A DNA stretch of 64,000 bases from Haloarcula pelagica (GCF_030127105.1 NZ_CP126161.1:1240001-1304000); one strand, 5' to 3'; shown: positions 25,092-36,124, numbered from the stretch's first letter. Notes: a model not told the origin generated them from the sequence alone. Numbers and translations: made by a program.

Positions 25092-27035
25092 ATGACACCG
25101 GGCGAGGGGTCGGGCCGGGACACGGCCCTCTCCGAACGGCCAGCCCTGGACCCGCCGTCGTGGTTCACCGAGCAGGCCAACGTCCAGGACCCGTCGATCT
25201 CCGAACGCTTCGCGGACGAATGGCCGGACTGCTGGGAACAGGCCGCCGACCTGCTGGAGTGGGACCGCGAGTACGACACCGTCTTCCGCGGCGGCGAGGA
25301 GCCGCCCTTCGAGTGGTTCCCCGGCGGGCGGCTCAACGCCTCGTACAACTGCATCGATCGGCACCTCCCCGAGCGCAAGAACCAGTTGGCGCTCATCTGG
25401 GAGGGGCATCTGGGCGAGTCCCGCAGCTACACCTACCGGGAGCTGTCCCGCGAGGTCAACGCCTTCGCGGCGGCGCTGCGCGAGCAGGGCCTCGACCAGG
25501 ACGACGTGGTCACGGTGTACCTCCCGATGGTGCCGGAACTCCCGGTGGCAATGCTTGCCTGTGCCCGCCTGGGCGTGCGCCACAACGTCGTCTTCGCGGG
25601 CTTCTCGGCGGACGCGCTCGCCGAGCGGATGGAGCGGACCGGCTCGCAGTTTCTCGTCACCTGTGACGGCTACTACCGTCGGGGCAGCGCCGTCGCCCAG
25701 AAGAACAAGGCCGACAACGCCCGGATCGCCGTCGATCAGTCGGTCGAGGTGGTCGTCGTCGACCGGCTCGGCCTCGACGTACACCTCGGGTCGGGGTACT
25801 ACGACTACGACGGGCTGTTGGACGCCCACCGCGGCACCGAGGTCGAACCGGTGTCGCGGGCGGCCGAAGACCCCCTCTTCCGGATCTACACCTCCGGGAC
25901 GACCGGCGAGCCGAAGGCCGTCGATCACACCACTGGAGGGTATCTCGCCCACGTCGCCTGGACCAGCCAGTCCGTGCTGGACATCAAGCCCGACGACACC
26001 TACTGGTGTTCGGCCGACATCGGCTGGATCACCGGCCACTCCTACATCGTCTACGGCCCGCTCGCACTCGGGACGACGACGGTACTGTACAACGGCACGC
26101 CCGACCACCCCGAGAAAGACCGGCTGTGGGAGCTGATCGACCGTTACGCCGTCGACGTGTTCTACACCGCGCCGACGGCGATCCGGGCGTTCATGAAGTG
26201 GGGCGAGGAGTACCCCGCCGAGCACGACCTCTCCAGCCTGCGCCTGCTGGGCACGGTCGGCGAACCCATCGACCGGCGCGCCTGGGAGTGGTACCGCGAG
26301 CACATCGGCGGCGGTGACTGTCCCGTCGTGGACACCTGGTGGCAGACCGAGACCGGCGCGATCCTCGTCTCGACGCTGCCCGGCGTCGACGAGATGAAAC
26401 CCGGGTCGGCGGGCAAACCCCTGCCCGGGGTCGAGACGGCCGTCGTCGACCCCGCGGGCCAGTCGGTCGAACAGGGGACCGCCGGCGAACTGGTCGTCAC
26501 CCGACCCTGGCCGGGGATGCCCAAATCGCTGCTGACCGGCGAGCGCTGGGGTGAGGCGGCCACCCGCGGCGACGAGTGGCGCTACTACCCCGAGGACGGC
26601 GTCGTCGAGGACGCCGACGGCTACCTGACCTTCCTCGGGCGGGTCGACGACGCGATCAACGTCGCCGGGCGGCGTTTCTCGACGATGGAACTGGAGTCGA
26701 CGATCGCCGGCGTCGAGGGCGTCGCCGAGGCCGCGGTCGTCGGCGCCGACCACCCGACGACGGGGACGGCGATCTACGCCTACGTCTCGCCCGAGCGCGG
26801 TCGGTCCGAGGAGCGCCTGCGCGAGGAGATCGAGGTCGCCGTCGCCGACGCGATCGGCGAGATGGCCACGCCCAGAGAGATCGTCTTCACGCCGGACCTT
26901 CCGAAGACCCGCTCGGGGAAGGTGATGCGGCGGCTCCTGACCGCGATCGCCAACGACGAGGAACTGGGCGACATCAGCGCGCTGCGGAACCCGGCGATTC
27001 TCGGGGAACTGCGGACGACCACCTCGAACCGGTAG
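25092..27035 (+). CDS. acs: Acetyl-CoA synthetase (AMP-forming)
   Basis: 647 aa, standard Acs length. The N-terminal ACAS segment (PDCWEQAADLLEWDREYDTV) is followed by the AMP-binding core YTSGTTGEPKA, GWITGHSYIVYGPLALG, TWWQTETGAIL and the C-terminal PKTRSGKVMRRLL with the acetylatable Lys. It activates acetate with ATP and CoA. A CACATATAG promoter element lies near 25040. It shares long identical DNA patches with the second acs gene at 28916; the intervening regulator and the downstream symporter show an acetate-assimilation cluster. Confidence 0.95.
   Translation: MTPGEGSGRDTALSERPALDPPSWFTEQANVQDPSISERFADEWPDCWEQAADLLEWDREYDTVFRGGEEPPFEWFPGGRLNASYNCIDRHLPERKNQLALIWEGHLGESRSYTYRELSREVNAFAAALREQGLDQDDVVTVYLPMVPELPVAMLACARLGVRHNVVFAGFSADALAERMERTGSQFLVTCDGYYRRGSAVAQKNKADNARIAVDQSVEVVVVDRLGLDVHLGSGYYDYDGLLDAHRGTEVEPVSRAAEDPLFRIYTSGTTGEPKAVDHTTGGYLAHVAWTSQSVLDIKPDDTYWCSADIGWITGHSYIVYGPLALGTTTVLYNGTPDHPEKDRLWELIDRYAVDVFYTAPTAIRAFMKWGEEYPAEHDLSSLRLLGTVGEPIDRRAWEWYREHIGGGDCPVVDTWWQTETGAILVSTLPGVDEMKPGSAGKPLPGVETAVVDPAGQSVEQGTAGELVVTRPWPGMPKSLLTGERWGEAATRGDEWRYYPEDGVVEDADGYLTFLGRVDDAINVAGRRFSTMELESTIAGVEGVAEAAVVGADHPTTGTAIYAYVSPERGRSEERLREEIEVAVADAIGEMATPREIVFTPDLPKTRSGKVMRRLLTAIANDEELGDISALRNPAILGELRTTTSNR
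26007..26081 (+). repeat. 75-nt block identical between the two acs genes
   Basis: This block is identical base for base to 29849-29923 in the second acs gene, including third-codon positions. Elsewhere the two genes differ at many sites. It encodes the GWITGHSYIVYGPLALG region. This is a local patch consistent with gene conversion. Confidence 0.75.
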
Positions 27036-27175
27036 CAGTTTCGCGATGCCGATAGAATCCGAAACAGAGCGGAGAGAGGACTGTAGAGTGTAGCCGTCTG
27101 ATTCAGAAGTCGTGCCGAAGACGTTCGGTAACTGCCGCCAGACTTATTTCGCTCGTTCGTGAACTTCCGAAACAG

Positions 27176-28846
27176 ATGACCGACGATCCGGACGTGCTCG
27201 GCCAGCGCGGCTATCGGCGGCTCCGTCGAGCGGCCGAGACGTACCGGGCCGACCTCGTGGTGCGGCTGGGCGCCGAAGTCGGGCTCCGGCCGGCGGAGAT
27301 GGGGCGGCTTCGGACCGACGATATCCGGCCACACGGCGACGCGTACTTCCTCGCGGTCCGGGACGGCGACGGTGTCACACGGGAAGCCTACCTCCCGAGC
27401 GACGTGGAACACGACGTGCGGAAGTACGCCCGGTCGAACGACCGCGCGCCGGACGAACCGCTGTTCGATGTCTCCTCGCGCCGACTCCAGATGCTGGTCG
27501 GCGAGGTCTCCGCCCGCGCGGGCGAGGACGATCCCGAACTGGCGGACGTGTCCTCGCGGGACCTGCGCTGGCGGTTCGCCGCGTCGCTGCTCGCCGACGG
27601 TGTCCCCCCGCAGATCGTCTGCTGGCTGGGTGGCTGGGAGCGCCTCGACCGGCTGAAGCCGCTGTTGGCCGAGCCCGACCGGGGGACAGTACTGACGGCA
27701 CTCGACGGGACGACACAGGAAGAAGCCCCCCAGCGGCTCCGCCGGCTGATCGCCGCCAGCGCCGACATCGGCGAGACGCTCGTCGGTGCCGGGACGGGCG
27801 TGGAGGTCGAACAGACGGTCTGTGACCGGCTGACCGAGGCCGAAGGGGTCGGGTTCGCGTGGGTGGCCGAACGGACGGGTGACGGACTCACACACCAGGC
27901 GACGGCCGGTACGGCACCGGAGACGGCGGCTGCACAGCTCCAGGGCTACCGGACGGCGTTGGCCGACACGCTCGATAGCCGTGCGGTGCGTGTCGTCGAG
28001 GACGGCGGGTTCGTCGCGGTACCGATCGTCCGGGGCGACACCGTCGACGGGGTGCTTGCCGTCGGGACCGAGTCCGTCGACGACGCCACCCGGGACCTGC
28101 TCGGGGCGCTCGGGACACAGATCGGCAACGGACTGGCAGCCGTCGAGCGAAAGCGGCTCCTGTTGGCGGATACGGTGACGGAGCTGACCTTCGAGTGTAC
28201 GGACGAGCACGCGGTGACCGTCGGGCTGTCGCAGGCGCTTGACTGCACGGTCGAGCTCTCGGGACTGGTGCCCGTCGGCGGCGGGTCGCTGCTGTACTAC
28301 CTCACCGTCGAGGGGGCCTCGGCCGGCCCGGTCCTCTCGCAGCTGACCGACGACGCCGACGTGGCGGACGCGCGGCTGATCGAAGACTACGGCGACGGCG
28401 CCCTGCTGGAAGTCGTCGTCACCGACGCGCCCGCGCTCGCGCTGGTCGAACGCGGCGGTCGGGTCCGGGACCTGACAGTCACCGACGGGACCGCGACGCT
28501 GGTCACCGAACTGCCCGGTGACACCGACGTGCGTCCGATCGTCGACGCCGTCGTCGCCTCGTATCCGGAGACGGCGCTTTCCGCCAAACGCGAGACAGAA
28601 CGGCCCGTCGAGAGCGAGACGGGCTTTCGCGACCGACTCGCCGACCGGCTGACCGACCGCCAGGAGACGGTCCTGCGGGCGGCGTTTCACAGCGGCTACT
28701 TCGAGTGGCCCCGCGGCTCGACGGCCGAGGAACTGGCCGACTCGCTGGATGTCTCCTCGCCGACGCTGCACAACCACCTCAGACGGGCCCAACAAAAGGT
28801 GCTGACCGCTTTCTTCGCCGAAGCGCCCGTCGAGGGATCGGACTGA
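27176..28846 (+). CDS. Bat-like transcription regulator with recombinase-like N-terminus, GAF and HTH_10
   Basis: 556 aa. Residues about 15-180 resemble a tyrosine-recombinase catalytic fold (GAEVGLRPAEMGRLRTDDI, then SRDLRWRFAASLLADG and WLGGWE), but the catalytic His residues and the Tyr are missing, so it cannot be an active integrase. A GAF-like sensor follows (residues 195-340), then a Bat-type mixed region. The C-terminal HTH_10 has LTDRQETVLRAAFHSGYFEW and ELADSLDVSSPTLHNHLRRA. The gene lies between two acs genes, suggesting control of acetate metabolism. A GACTTATTTCG promoter lies near 27143. Confidence 0.85.
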   Translation: MTDDPDVLGQRGYRRLRRAAETYRADLVVRLGAEVGLRPAEMGRLRTDDIRPHGDAYFLAVRDGDGVTREAYLPSDVEHDVRKYARSNDRAPDEPLFDVSSRRLQMLVGEVSARAGEDDPELADVSSRDLRWRFAASLLADGVPPQIVCWLGGWERLDRLKPLLAEPDRGTVLTALDGTTQEEAPQRLRRLIAASADIGETLVGAGTGVEVEQTVCDRLTEAEGVGFAWVAERTGDGLTHQATAGTAPETAAAQLQGYRTALADTLDSRAVRVVEDGGFVAVPIVRGDTVDGVLAVGTESVDDATRDLLGALGTQIGNGLAAVERKRLLLADTVTELTFECTDEHAVTVGLSQALDCTVELSGLVPVGGGSLLYYLTVEGASAGPVLSQLTDDADVADARLIEDYGDGALLEVVVTDAPALALVERGGRVRDLTVTDGTATLVTELPGDTDVRPIVDAVVASYPETALSAKRETERPVESETGFRDRLADRLTDRQETVLRAAFHSGYFEWPRGSTAEELADSLDVSSPTLHNHLRRAQQKVLTAFFAEAPVEGSD

Positions 28847-28878
28847 ACCGGACAGCGCGTTAGCACAATTAGCTACCC

Positions 28879-28890
28879 CGTTTATTAGCC
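28879..28890 (+). promoter_or_regulatory. TATA box for second acs gene
   Basis: CGTTTATTAGCC is about 32 nt before the ATG at 28916. The AT-rich CACAATTAGCTACC just upstream is a possible regulator site next to the Bat-like gene, but no matching partner was found. Confidence 0.5.
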
Positions 28891-28915
28891 ACCTGGGTAT
28901 TGTTCGTGATAGACC

Positions 28916-30910
<1,995 letters not shown>

Positions 30911-30978
30911 GCGCCCCGCGGCCACCTCTCAGACAGGCACACAGCAGACACGGACAGCGGACACAACCTCGCCAACCT

Positions 30979-31419
30979 ATGACAGATAACGACACACACG
31001 ATAGAGTCGAGACCGACGGCGGCACTGCCTCGCCAGCACAGGCACACCAACAGACCGACTACCTGAACGAGGAGGTGAACCTCCTCAAGCCCAGCACGGC
31101 GTTCATGCGTGACCACCTCCGGGTGGTCTGGACGAGTTTCGTCATCTGGGCGCTGATCGTCTTCGGACCGGTCACCCTCACGGCTGTCGCGCCCGGCCCG
31201 ATGACCCAGACGATGCCGCTACTCGGGTTCCCGTTGCACTACTTCCTCGTGGCCTTCGGCGCGCCGACGGGGGCGCTGATCCTGGCTGCGGTCTACGCCC
31301 GGAAGCGGGACGCCCTGGACGAGAAGTACGGCATCGACCACACCACGCCCGAGGCCGGCGGTGACGCCGGGGGCGACGCGGGCGACGCGACGGCGACCGA
31401 CGGGGGTGTCGAGCAGTGA
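30979..31419 (+). CDS. Small subunit of two-component sodium/solute symporter (DUF4212)
   Basis: 146 aa. It has a hydrophilic N-terminus, then two membrane helices (VVWTSFVIWALIVFGPVTLT and GFPLHYFLVAFGAPTGALIL) with the conserved YLNEEVNLLKPSTAFMRDH before the first. This is the DUF4212 protein that accompanies VC_2705-type symporters. The C-terminus is a Gly/Asp/Ala tail. The stop overlaps the GTG of the next gene by 4 nt, so the two are coupled. Confidence 0.92.
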   Translation: MTDNDTHDRVETDGGTASPAQAHQQTDYLNEEVNLLKPSTAFMRDHLRVVWTSFVIWALIVFGPVTLTAVAPGPMTQTMPLLGFPLHYFLVAFGAPTGALILAAVYARKRDALDEKYGIDHTTPEAGGDAGGDAGDATATDGGVEQ

Positions 31420-33092
31420 TCCCGTTGCAGGCGGAGGCGCTCGACATCTCCTTCAAGCTCCTGCCGGCGATCATCGTCTTCCTGATGATGGCCTCGTTCC
31501 TCGTCATCGGCTACGTGTTCAAGGTGGCCGACACCGAGGGGATGTGGGTCGCCGGCCGGGGCATCGGGAACATCGAGAACGGGATGGCGATCGGCGCCAA
31601 CTGGATGTCAGCGGCGTCGTATCTCGGGCTGGCCGGCCTGGTCGCCCTCTCGGGCTTCTACGGACTCGCGTTCATCGTCGGCTGGACTACCGGCTACTTC
31701 GTCCTGCTCATCTTCCTGGCCGCACAGATGCGCCGGTTCGGGAAGTACACCGCGCCGGACTTCGTCGCCGACCGGTTCAACTCGCCGATGGCCCGCGCGC
31801 TCGCCGCGTTCACGACGCTCTTGATCGCGTACGTCTACTCCGTCGGTCAGGCCCGCGGGATGGGCCTGGTCGGCCAGTACGTCTTCGGGCTCGACATCAT
31901 CCCGATGATCGTCGTGATGATGACGATCACGGTCGGTTACCTCGCGCTCTCGGGCATGCTGGGCGCGACGAAGAACATGGCCGTCCAGTACGTCATCCTC
32001 ATCGTCGCGTTCCTGGCCGGCGTCTACGCCGTCGGCTTCTCGCAGGGGTACTCGACGATCCTCCCGCAGATCGAGTACGGCGCGCTGTTCAGCGAACTCT
32101 CGCGACAGTTCTCCGAGCCGTTCCAGGCGAGTTCGTACTACCTGTGGGTCGCGACCGCGTTCTCGCTGATCTTCGGGACCTGCGGACTGCCCCACGTCCT
32201 GGTGCGGTTCTACACCGTCCAGAACGAGCGGACGGCCCGCTGGTCGACCGTCTCCGGGCTGTTCTTCATCATGCTGCTGTACTGGGCGGCGCCCGCGATG
32301 GCGGCGTTCGGCGTCGACCTGTTCGCAGTGGTCAACAACATCTCGCCCGACGCGGTGTACAACGGCGAGCAGGCGATGTCCGGCGCCGAGGGTGACGTGA
32401 TCGTCGTCCTCGCGGCGCAGTTCGCCAACCTCCCGACGTGGTTCGTCGGCCTCGTCGCCGCCGGCGGGATGGCCGCGGCCATCGCGACCACCGCGGGGCT
32501 GTTCATCACGGCCTCCTCGGCGGTCGCCCACGACATCTACTCCGAACTCATCAACCCCGACGCGACCCAGCGCCAACAGGTCCTCATCGGCCGGGCGACC
32601 ATCGTCGTCGTCGGCGCGCTCGTCACGGTCACCGCCTTCAACCCGCCGGCGCTGATCGGCGAACTGGTCGCCTACGCCTTCTCGCTTGCCGGCACCGTGC
32701 TGTTCCCGATGTTCTTCCTCGGTCTGTGGTGGGAGAACACGAACCGACAGGGCGCGCTGGCCGGCATGACGACCGGGCTGCTCCTGTGGATCGGCTCGGT
32801 CGTCAACAGCGTCCTGCCGGCCTACGTCGGCTTCCTCGCCGACATCGCCGGCGGCCCTGGACAGGCGATCGTCCCGATCTACGCGCAGTACGTCCCACCG
32901 ATCGGCGCGGCACTGGTCGGGACGCCGCTCGTGTTCCTCGTCACCATCGCCGTCTCGCTGGTGACCCCCGAGCCACCGCTGGAAACGAAGAAGATGGTCC
33001 GGCAGTGTCACAGCCCCGAGCCGATGGGCCAGCAACAGACCGCAGAAGAGATCGTCTCCAACAGCGGCGGCGAGACGCCCGCGGACGACTAA
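31416..33092 (+). CDS. Sodium:solute symporter, acetate/ActP-like (VC_2705 subfamily)
   Basis: 558 aa with about thirteen membrane segments. The SSS signature region is present: GRGIGNIENGMAIGANWMSA, TGYFVLLIFLAAQMRRFGKY, ARGMGLVGQYVFGL and FGTCGLPHVLVRFYTV. GTG 31416 is the start, inside the GTGA overlap with the small subunit. The position right after acs suggests uptake of acetate or a related monocarboxylate driven by sodium. The C-terminal tail after residue 520 is hydrophilic. The start codon and coupling are clear; the substrate is inferred. Confidence 0.93.
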   Translation: MIPLQAEALDISFKLLPAIIVFLMMASFLVIGYVFKVADTEGMWVAGRGIGNIENGMAIGANWMSAASYLGLAGLVALSGFYGLAFIVGWTTGYFVLLIFLAAQMRRFGKYTAPDFVADRFNSPMARALAAFTTLLIAYVYSVGQARGMGLVGQYVFGLDIIPMIVVMMTITVGYLALSGMLGATKNMAVQYVILIVAFLAGVYAVGFSQGYSTILPQIEYGALFSELSRQFSEPFQASSYYLWVATAFSLIFGTCGLPHVLVRFYTVQNERTARWSTVSGLFFIMLLYWAAPAMAAFGVDLFAVVNNISPDAVYNGEQAMSGAEGDVIVVLAAQFANLPTWFVGLVAAGGMAAAIATTAGLFITASSAVAHDIYSELINPDATQRQQVLIGRATIVVVGALVTVTAFNPPALIGELVAYAFSLAGTVLFPMFFLGLWWENTNRQGALAGMTTGLLLWIGSVVNSVLPAYVGFLADIAGGPGQAIVPIYAQYVPPIGAALVGTPLVFLVTIAVSLVTPEPPLETKKMVRQCHSPEPMGQQQTAEEIVSNSGGETPADD

Positions 33093-33094
33093 CA

Positions 33095-33562
33095 ATGTAC
33101 GAGCACATCCTCATCCCGACGGACGGAAGCGACACGGCGAACGTCGCGGTCGACCACGCGGTCGAACTGGCCGCGAAGTACGGCGCCCAGCTCCACGCGC
33201 TGTACGTGGTCGATGTCAACGCCGTGAACTTCGGCCTGGGTACCGAACAGGTCGACCGCATCAGACAGGGCAACTTCGGCGAGATGACCGAACTGAAAGA
33301 GAAGGCCGACGAGGCGACCGACGCCGTCGTCGCTGCCGCCGCCGACCGCGATGTCGAGGTCCGCGAGGAGGTCCGCGTGGGGACGCCCCACGATGTCATC
33401 GCCGGCTACGCCGACAACAACGACATCGACCTCGTCGTGATGGGTAGTCACGGCCGGTCGGGCGTCCGCCGCGCGCTGCTTGGCAGCGTCACCGAGCGCG
33501 TCCTCCGGTCGACCCACGTGCCCGTACTGGTCGTCGACGAACACGAGGAGACGGAGGCCTGA
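33095..33562 (+). CDS. Universal stress protein (UspA family)
   Basis: 155 aa. It begins MYEHILIPTDGSDTANVAVD and ends with the nucleotide-binding motif VMGSHGRSGVRRALLGSVTE followed by VPVLVVDE. This is the ATP-binding UspA fold (G-x2-G-x9-G-S). The start lies 2 nt after the symporter stop, so it is in the acetate operon. UspA proteins beside transporters in haloarchaea are common and may sense adenine nucleotides. Confidence 0.93.
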   Translation: MYEHILIPTDGSDTANVAVDHAVELAAKYGAQLHALYVVDVNAVNFGLGTEQVDRIRQGNFGEMTELKEKADEATDAVVAAAADRDVEVREEVRVGTPHDVIAGYADNNDIDLVVMGSHGRSGVRRALLGSVTERVLRSTHVPVLVVDEHEETEA

Positions 33563-33564
33563 CC

Positions 33565-33804
33565 GTGCCGATGGCATCCGGCAAAGGGCTGCTCGAAACC
33601 ATCGGCGAGCACGTCCAGGAGCACCGCTCCGGCATGGTCGTCGACTTCGTGTTCGCCCTGACCTGGGTGACCGTCGTCACGGTCGTCTTCGACGTGCTCC
33701 TTGGCGCCCCCCAGTGGGTGTACTACCTCGCGCTGGCCGGCGGCGTCGTCGCTTACTACGGGTTCTTCTGGTCGCTCGAAATCGTCCAGGGCGACGAGTC
33801 GTAG
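33565..33804 (+). CDS. Small two-helix membrane protein
   Basis: 79 aa from GTG 33565 (77 aa if the second in-frame ATG is used). Two hydrophobic segments, VVDFVFALTWVTVVTVVFDV and WVYYLALAGGVVAYYGFFWS, span the membrane. It starts 2 nt after the UspA stop and is the last gene of the acetate cluster. No catalytic motif is seen and the function is unknown. Confidence 0.75.
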   Translation: MPMASGKGLLETIGEHVQEHRSGMVVDFVFALTWVTVVTVVFDVLLGAPQWVYYLALAGGVVAYYGFFWSLEIVQGDES

Positions 33805-33852
33805 CGGTCGGCCACGTCGCAGTCGCCGCTCCGTTTCTTCGAGTCCTCGTCG

Positions 33853-34009
33853 TTGGCGACCCTTCGCTCCGCTCAGCGCCGTCGTGCTCGCGGCTCACTT
33901 CGTTCGCCGCTGCGCGGTTCGTGGTTCCTCGTTGCACTCGGAACTGCGCTGCTCACGGCTCCTTTCGTCGCCGTTCGCTGTTGGCGGCCCTTCGCTACGC
34001 TCAGCGCCG
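33853..34009. repeat. Imperfect 29-nt direct repeat in intergenic spacer
   Basis: TTGGCGACCCTTCGCTCCGC (33853 on) recurs as TTGGCGGCCCTTCGCTACGC (33981 on). Over 29 nt the copies match at 27 positions, separated by 99 nt of further TTCG/GCTC-rich sequence. The spacer lies between convergent genes and encodes nothing credible. Confidence 0.7.
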
Positions 34010-34011
34010 CC

Positions 34012-34872
34012 CTACTCCCCACTCATCGCTTCACTCGCCATATTCCGGCCCTGGGCGTTGAGCGCGACCTCGGTCCGGGTTCGGACCTCGTCGACGGCAC
34101 CCATCTCCAGCAGTCGCTGGTAGATCTCCTCGACCTCGTCGGGGCTGATGCCGACGAAATCGGACATCTCGAACGGCGAGACACCCGAGTACAGCGCCAT
34201 CAACACCTGGCTCTCCATTTCGGAGAGTTCGTAGTCGTCCTCGCGGGCCTCGACGACCCGGGTGAAAAGCGCCGCCAGCGCGTTCGTGTGGTGGGGCATC
34301 CCCGAGAAGTGCGTCTCGACGCTCCGGTCCTGCTCGTCGGTGTGTTCGACCTCGATGACTCGCCGGGACTGGCCCATGACGGTGCTCTGGCTGCGCTCGA
34401 TGGTCCCCACGTCCTCGATGTCGAACGCCGTCGAACCGCCGCCGGGAAACTGCAGGCGGACCTCGTCGTCGTCGAGCGCGAACCGGGCCTTGCTCCAGTC
34501 GGTGTCGTCCTGGACGACGCCGCCGACGACCGCCGGGTCGCGGGCGAGGATGACTTCGCCCTGGAGCGTCGCTCGGCAGTATTCGGTCTCGAAGTCGTCG
34601 ATCCCGGCGTCGACGAGGAGGACGTTGTCGCCGACGCGAAGCGGCGTGACCGAGCCACCCACGTCCTCGGGGATCAGCGCCTCGGGGTCGTCGGGGACCT
34701 CGATCTTCGAGTGTGCGATCGCCTGGCGGTTGTCGTTGGTCGCCAGCACGAGTCGCTTGTTGGTGGCGACGATCCGGCACGATTGCCACTGCCCGTCCAC
34801 CGCCTGTCCGTCCTGGACGGCGTAGCGGAAATCGCCGGACGTGTCGACTACCTTTCGTTCGTCACCACTCAT
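34012..34872 (-). CDS. CheF family archaeal taxis protein (second paralogue)
   Basis: 286 aa, the same length and domain order as the copy at 22974. The beta-rich N-terminal part has DGQWQSCRIVATNKRLVLAT. The C-terminal winged helix has MESQVLMALYSGVSPFEMSD and VEEIYQRLLEMGAVDEV. The two copies share the GVSPF core of the helix-turn-helix but are clearly diverged. The promoter has GGAACTTATAT on the minus strand about 35 nt upstream, shared with the first copy. The archaellum role is inferred from the family. Confidence 0.82.
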   Translation of the reverse strand: MSGDERKVVDTSGDFRYAVQDGQAVDGQWQSCRIVATNKRLVLATNDNRQAIAHSKIEVPDDPEALIPEDVGGSVTPLRVGDNVLLVDAGIDDFETEYCRATLQGEVILARDPAVVGGVVQDDTDWSKARFALDDDEVRLQFPGGGSTAFDIEDVGTIERSQSTVMGQSRRVIEVEHTDEQDRSVETHFSGMPHHTNALAALFTRVVEAREDDYELSEMESQVLMALYSGVSPFEMSDFVGISPDEVEEIYQRLLEMGAVDEVRTRTEVALNAQGRNMASEAMSGE

Positions 34873-34906
34873 GCCCGCTGTCGCCAGAGAATTGACGCCG
34901 AACGGT

Positions 34907-34917
34907 ATATAAGTTCC
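34907..34917 (-). promoter_or_regulatory. TATA/promoter core of second cheF paralogue
   Basis: The minus strand reads GGAACTTATAT, identical to the element before the first cheF paralogue. Its TATATAA core is a good archaeal TATA box, giving a leader of about 10 nt. Confidence 0.55.
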
Positions 34918-34940
34918 ACACCGGACCCCGGACGGTCACC

Positions 34941-35210
34941 TCAGCCGCCGCCGTTCCCGCCGTAACCGCCCGCCTCGGCCCGCATCTCCTTCTCCCGGCG
35001 GTCGCTGTCGCCGCCATCCGTCTCGCGGTACTTTCCCCACCTGTAGAGGAGGTAGACGACGCCGACGGCTGCGATACCCACGAGGGAGAACACGAACCAG
35101 TCGAGGGCGTCCGGGAGGACAGCGGTCGAGAGCGCGGCGGCGAACGCGCTCGCAGCCGTCACCTTCCACGTCCAGAGGGGGGCGATATCGGCGGGGTCCA
35201 GATCACTCAT
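34941..35210 (-). CDS. Small membrane protein with Gly-rich tail
   Basis: 89 aa from the ATG at 35210-35208. It has one or two membrane segments (VTAASAFAAALSTAVLPDAL and FVFSLVGIAAVGVVYLLYRW), then a charged stretch and a GGYGGNGGG tail. It lies downstream of uppP in the same direction. The T-run (TTTTTT near 35240) between the genes could be a uppP terminator or this gene's promoter. No known family is recognised. Confidence 0.68.
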   Translation of the reverse strand: MSDLDPADIAPLWTWKVTAASAFAAALSTAVLPDALDWFVFSLVGIAAVGVVYLLYRWGKYRETDGGDSDRREKEMRAEAGGYGGNGGG

Positions 35211-35250
35211 CGTCGCGAAGATCGTGTCCGCTGGCTGAAAAAACCGGGGG

Positions 35251-36069
35251 TCACAGCGCGACGGCGAGGCCGCCGGCCAGTCCCAGCCCCCCGAACAGGA
35301 AGCAGACACTCCAGAACGGGACGCGCCGGACCAGCCGGACCAGGGCGTCGACGGTGAGATAGCCGACGACGGCGCTGACCGCGAGCGCGACGACCGCGCT
35401 CGCGGGGTCGATCGCCGGGACGCCGTCGGTGACGAGGACGAGTCCGTTCGCGGCCAGCGAGGCGGGGATCGACAGCAGGAAGGAGAGTCGGAGCGAGGAC
35501 TCACCCTCGTGCCCGCGGAGCAACAGCGCGCTGACGGTCGTCCCCGACCGGGAGACGCCCGGCAGGATCGCCAGTCCCTGGAGTCCCCCGACGAGCAGGG
35601 CGTCGAGCCAGTCCGGCCGGTCGCGCTCGCCCAGCGACGCCGCGACGGCGAACCGCTGGAGCAGTCCCGTCAGGACGAGCAGGCCACCGATCAGCGCCAG
35701 GAACAGTCCGCCTTCGAGCCCCGACACCGCGGCGTCGAGCACCACGTACGCGGGCAGTCCGGTCACGGCCGTCGCCAGCGTCGCCAGCGCGAGGAACGAC
35801 AGGTCCGCCGTCTCGTCGGCGAAGGGCCGTCGCGAGAGCGACCGTGCATCGCCGGCCAGCTCTCGGATCTCGCCGCGGTAGTAGCCGACTGCGGCGACGG
35901 CCGTCCCGGCGTGGAGAAACAGCGCCAGCCTGGTCCCGGCGTCGGGGTCGACGCCGGTGAGGACAGTCGACGCGATGGCGACGCCGCCCTCGCTAGAGAC
36001 CGGAATCCACTCCAGAATCCCCTGCAGGAGGCCGAGCACGACTGCGACCAGGATCGGGTTCACATCCAT
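35251..36069 (-). CDS. uppP: Undecaprenyl-diphosphatase-like enzyme (UppP/BacA)
   Basis: 272 aa with about eight membrane helices. LLQGILEWIPVSSEGGVAIA is the first active-site motif (EWIPVSS). LAILPGVSRSGTTVSALLLR is the second, with the conserved PGxSRSG. It removes a phosphate from polyprenyl diphosphate so that the lipid carrier of glycans can be reused, which fits with the polysaccharide locus in this window. The ATG at 36069 is chosen because the longer frame would cross the divergent promoter region. Confidence 0.92.
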   Translation of the reverse strand: MDVNPILVAVVLGLLQGILEWIPVSSEGGVAIASTVLTGVDPDAGTRLALFLHAGTAVAAVGYYRGEIRELAGDARSLSRRPFADETADLSFLALATLATAVTGLPAYVVLDAAVSGLEGGLFLALIGGLLVLTGLLQRFAVAASLGERDRPDWLDALLVGGLQGLAILPGVSRSGTTVSALLLRGHEGESSLRLSFLLSIPASLAANGLVLVTDGVPAIDPASAVVALAVSAVVGYLTVDALVRLVRRVPFWSVCFLFGGLGLAGGLAVAL

Positions 36070-36124
36070 CCAGGGTACGTCCGGTGACAAAATCCGTTCG
36101 GTTCCGTCGGGTCGACGGGCGCAG

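Noticed and set aside
25050-26753. Long minus-strand open frame (567 codons) opposite the first acs gene
   Set aside because: It is a mirror frame of a GC-rich gene with strong codon bias. The product is a shuffled Val/Asp/Gly/Arg sequence with no domain, while the plus strand encodes a perfect acetyl-CoA synthetase.
27176-27720. Integrase gene suggesting a mobile element
   Set aside because: The recombinase-like region lacks catalytic His and Tyr residues and is fused to GAF and HTH_10 domains of a regulator; no attachment sites are seen.
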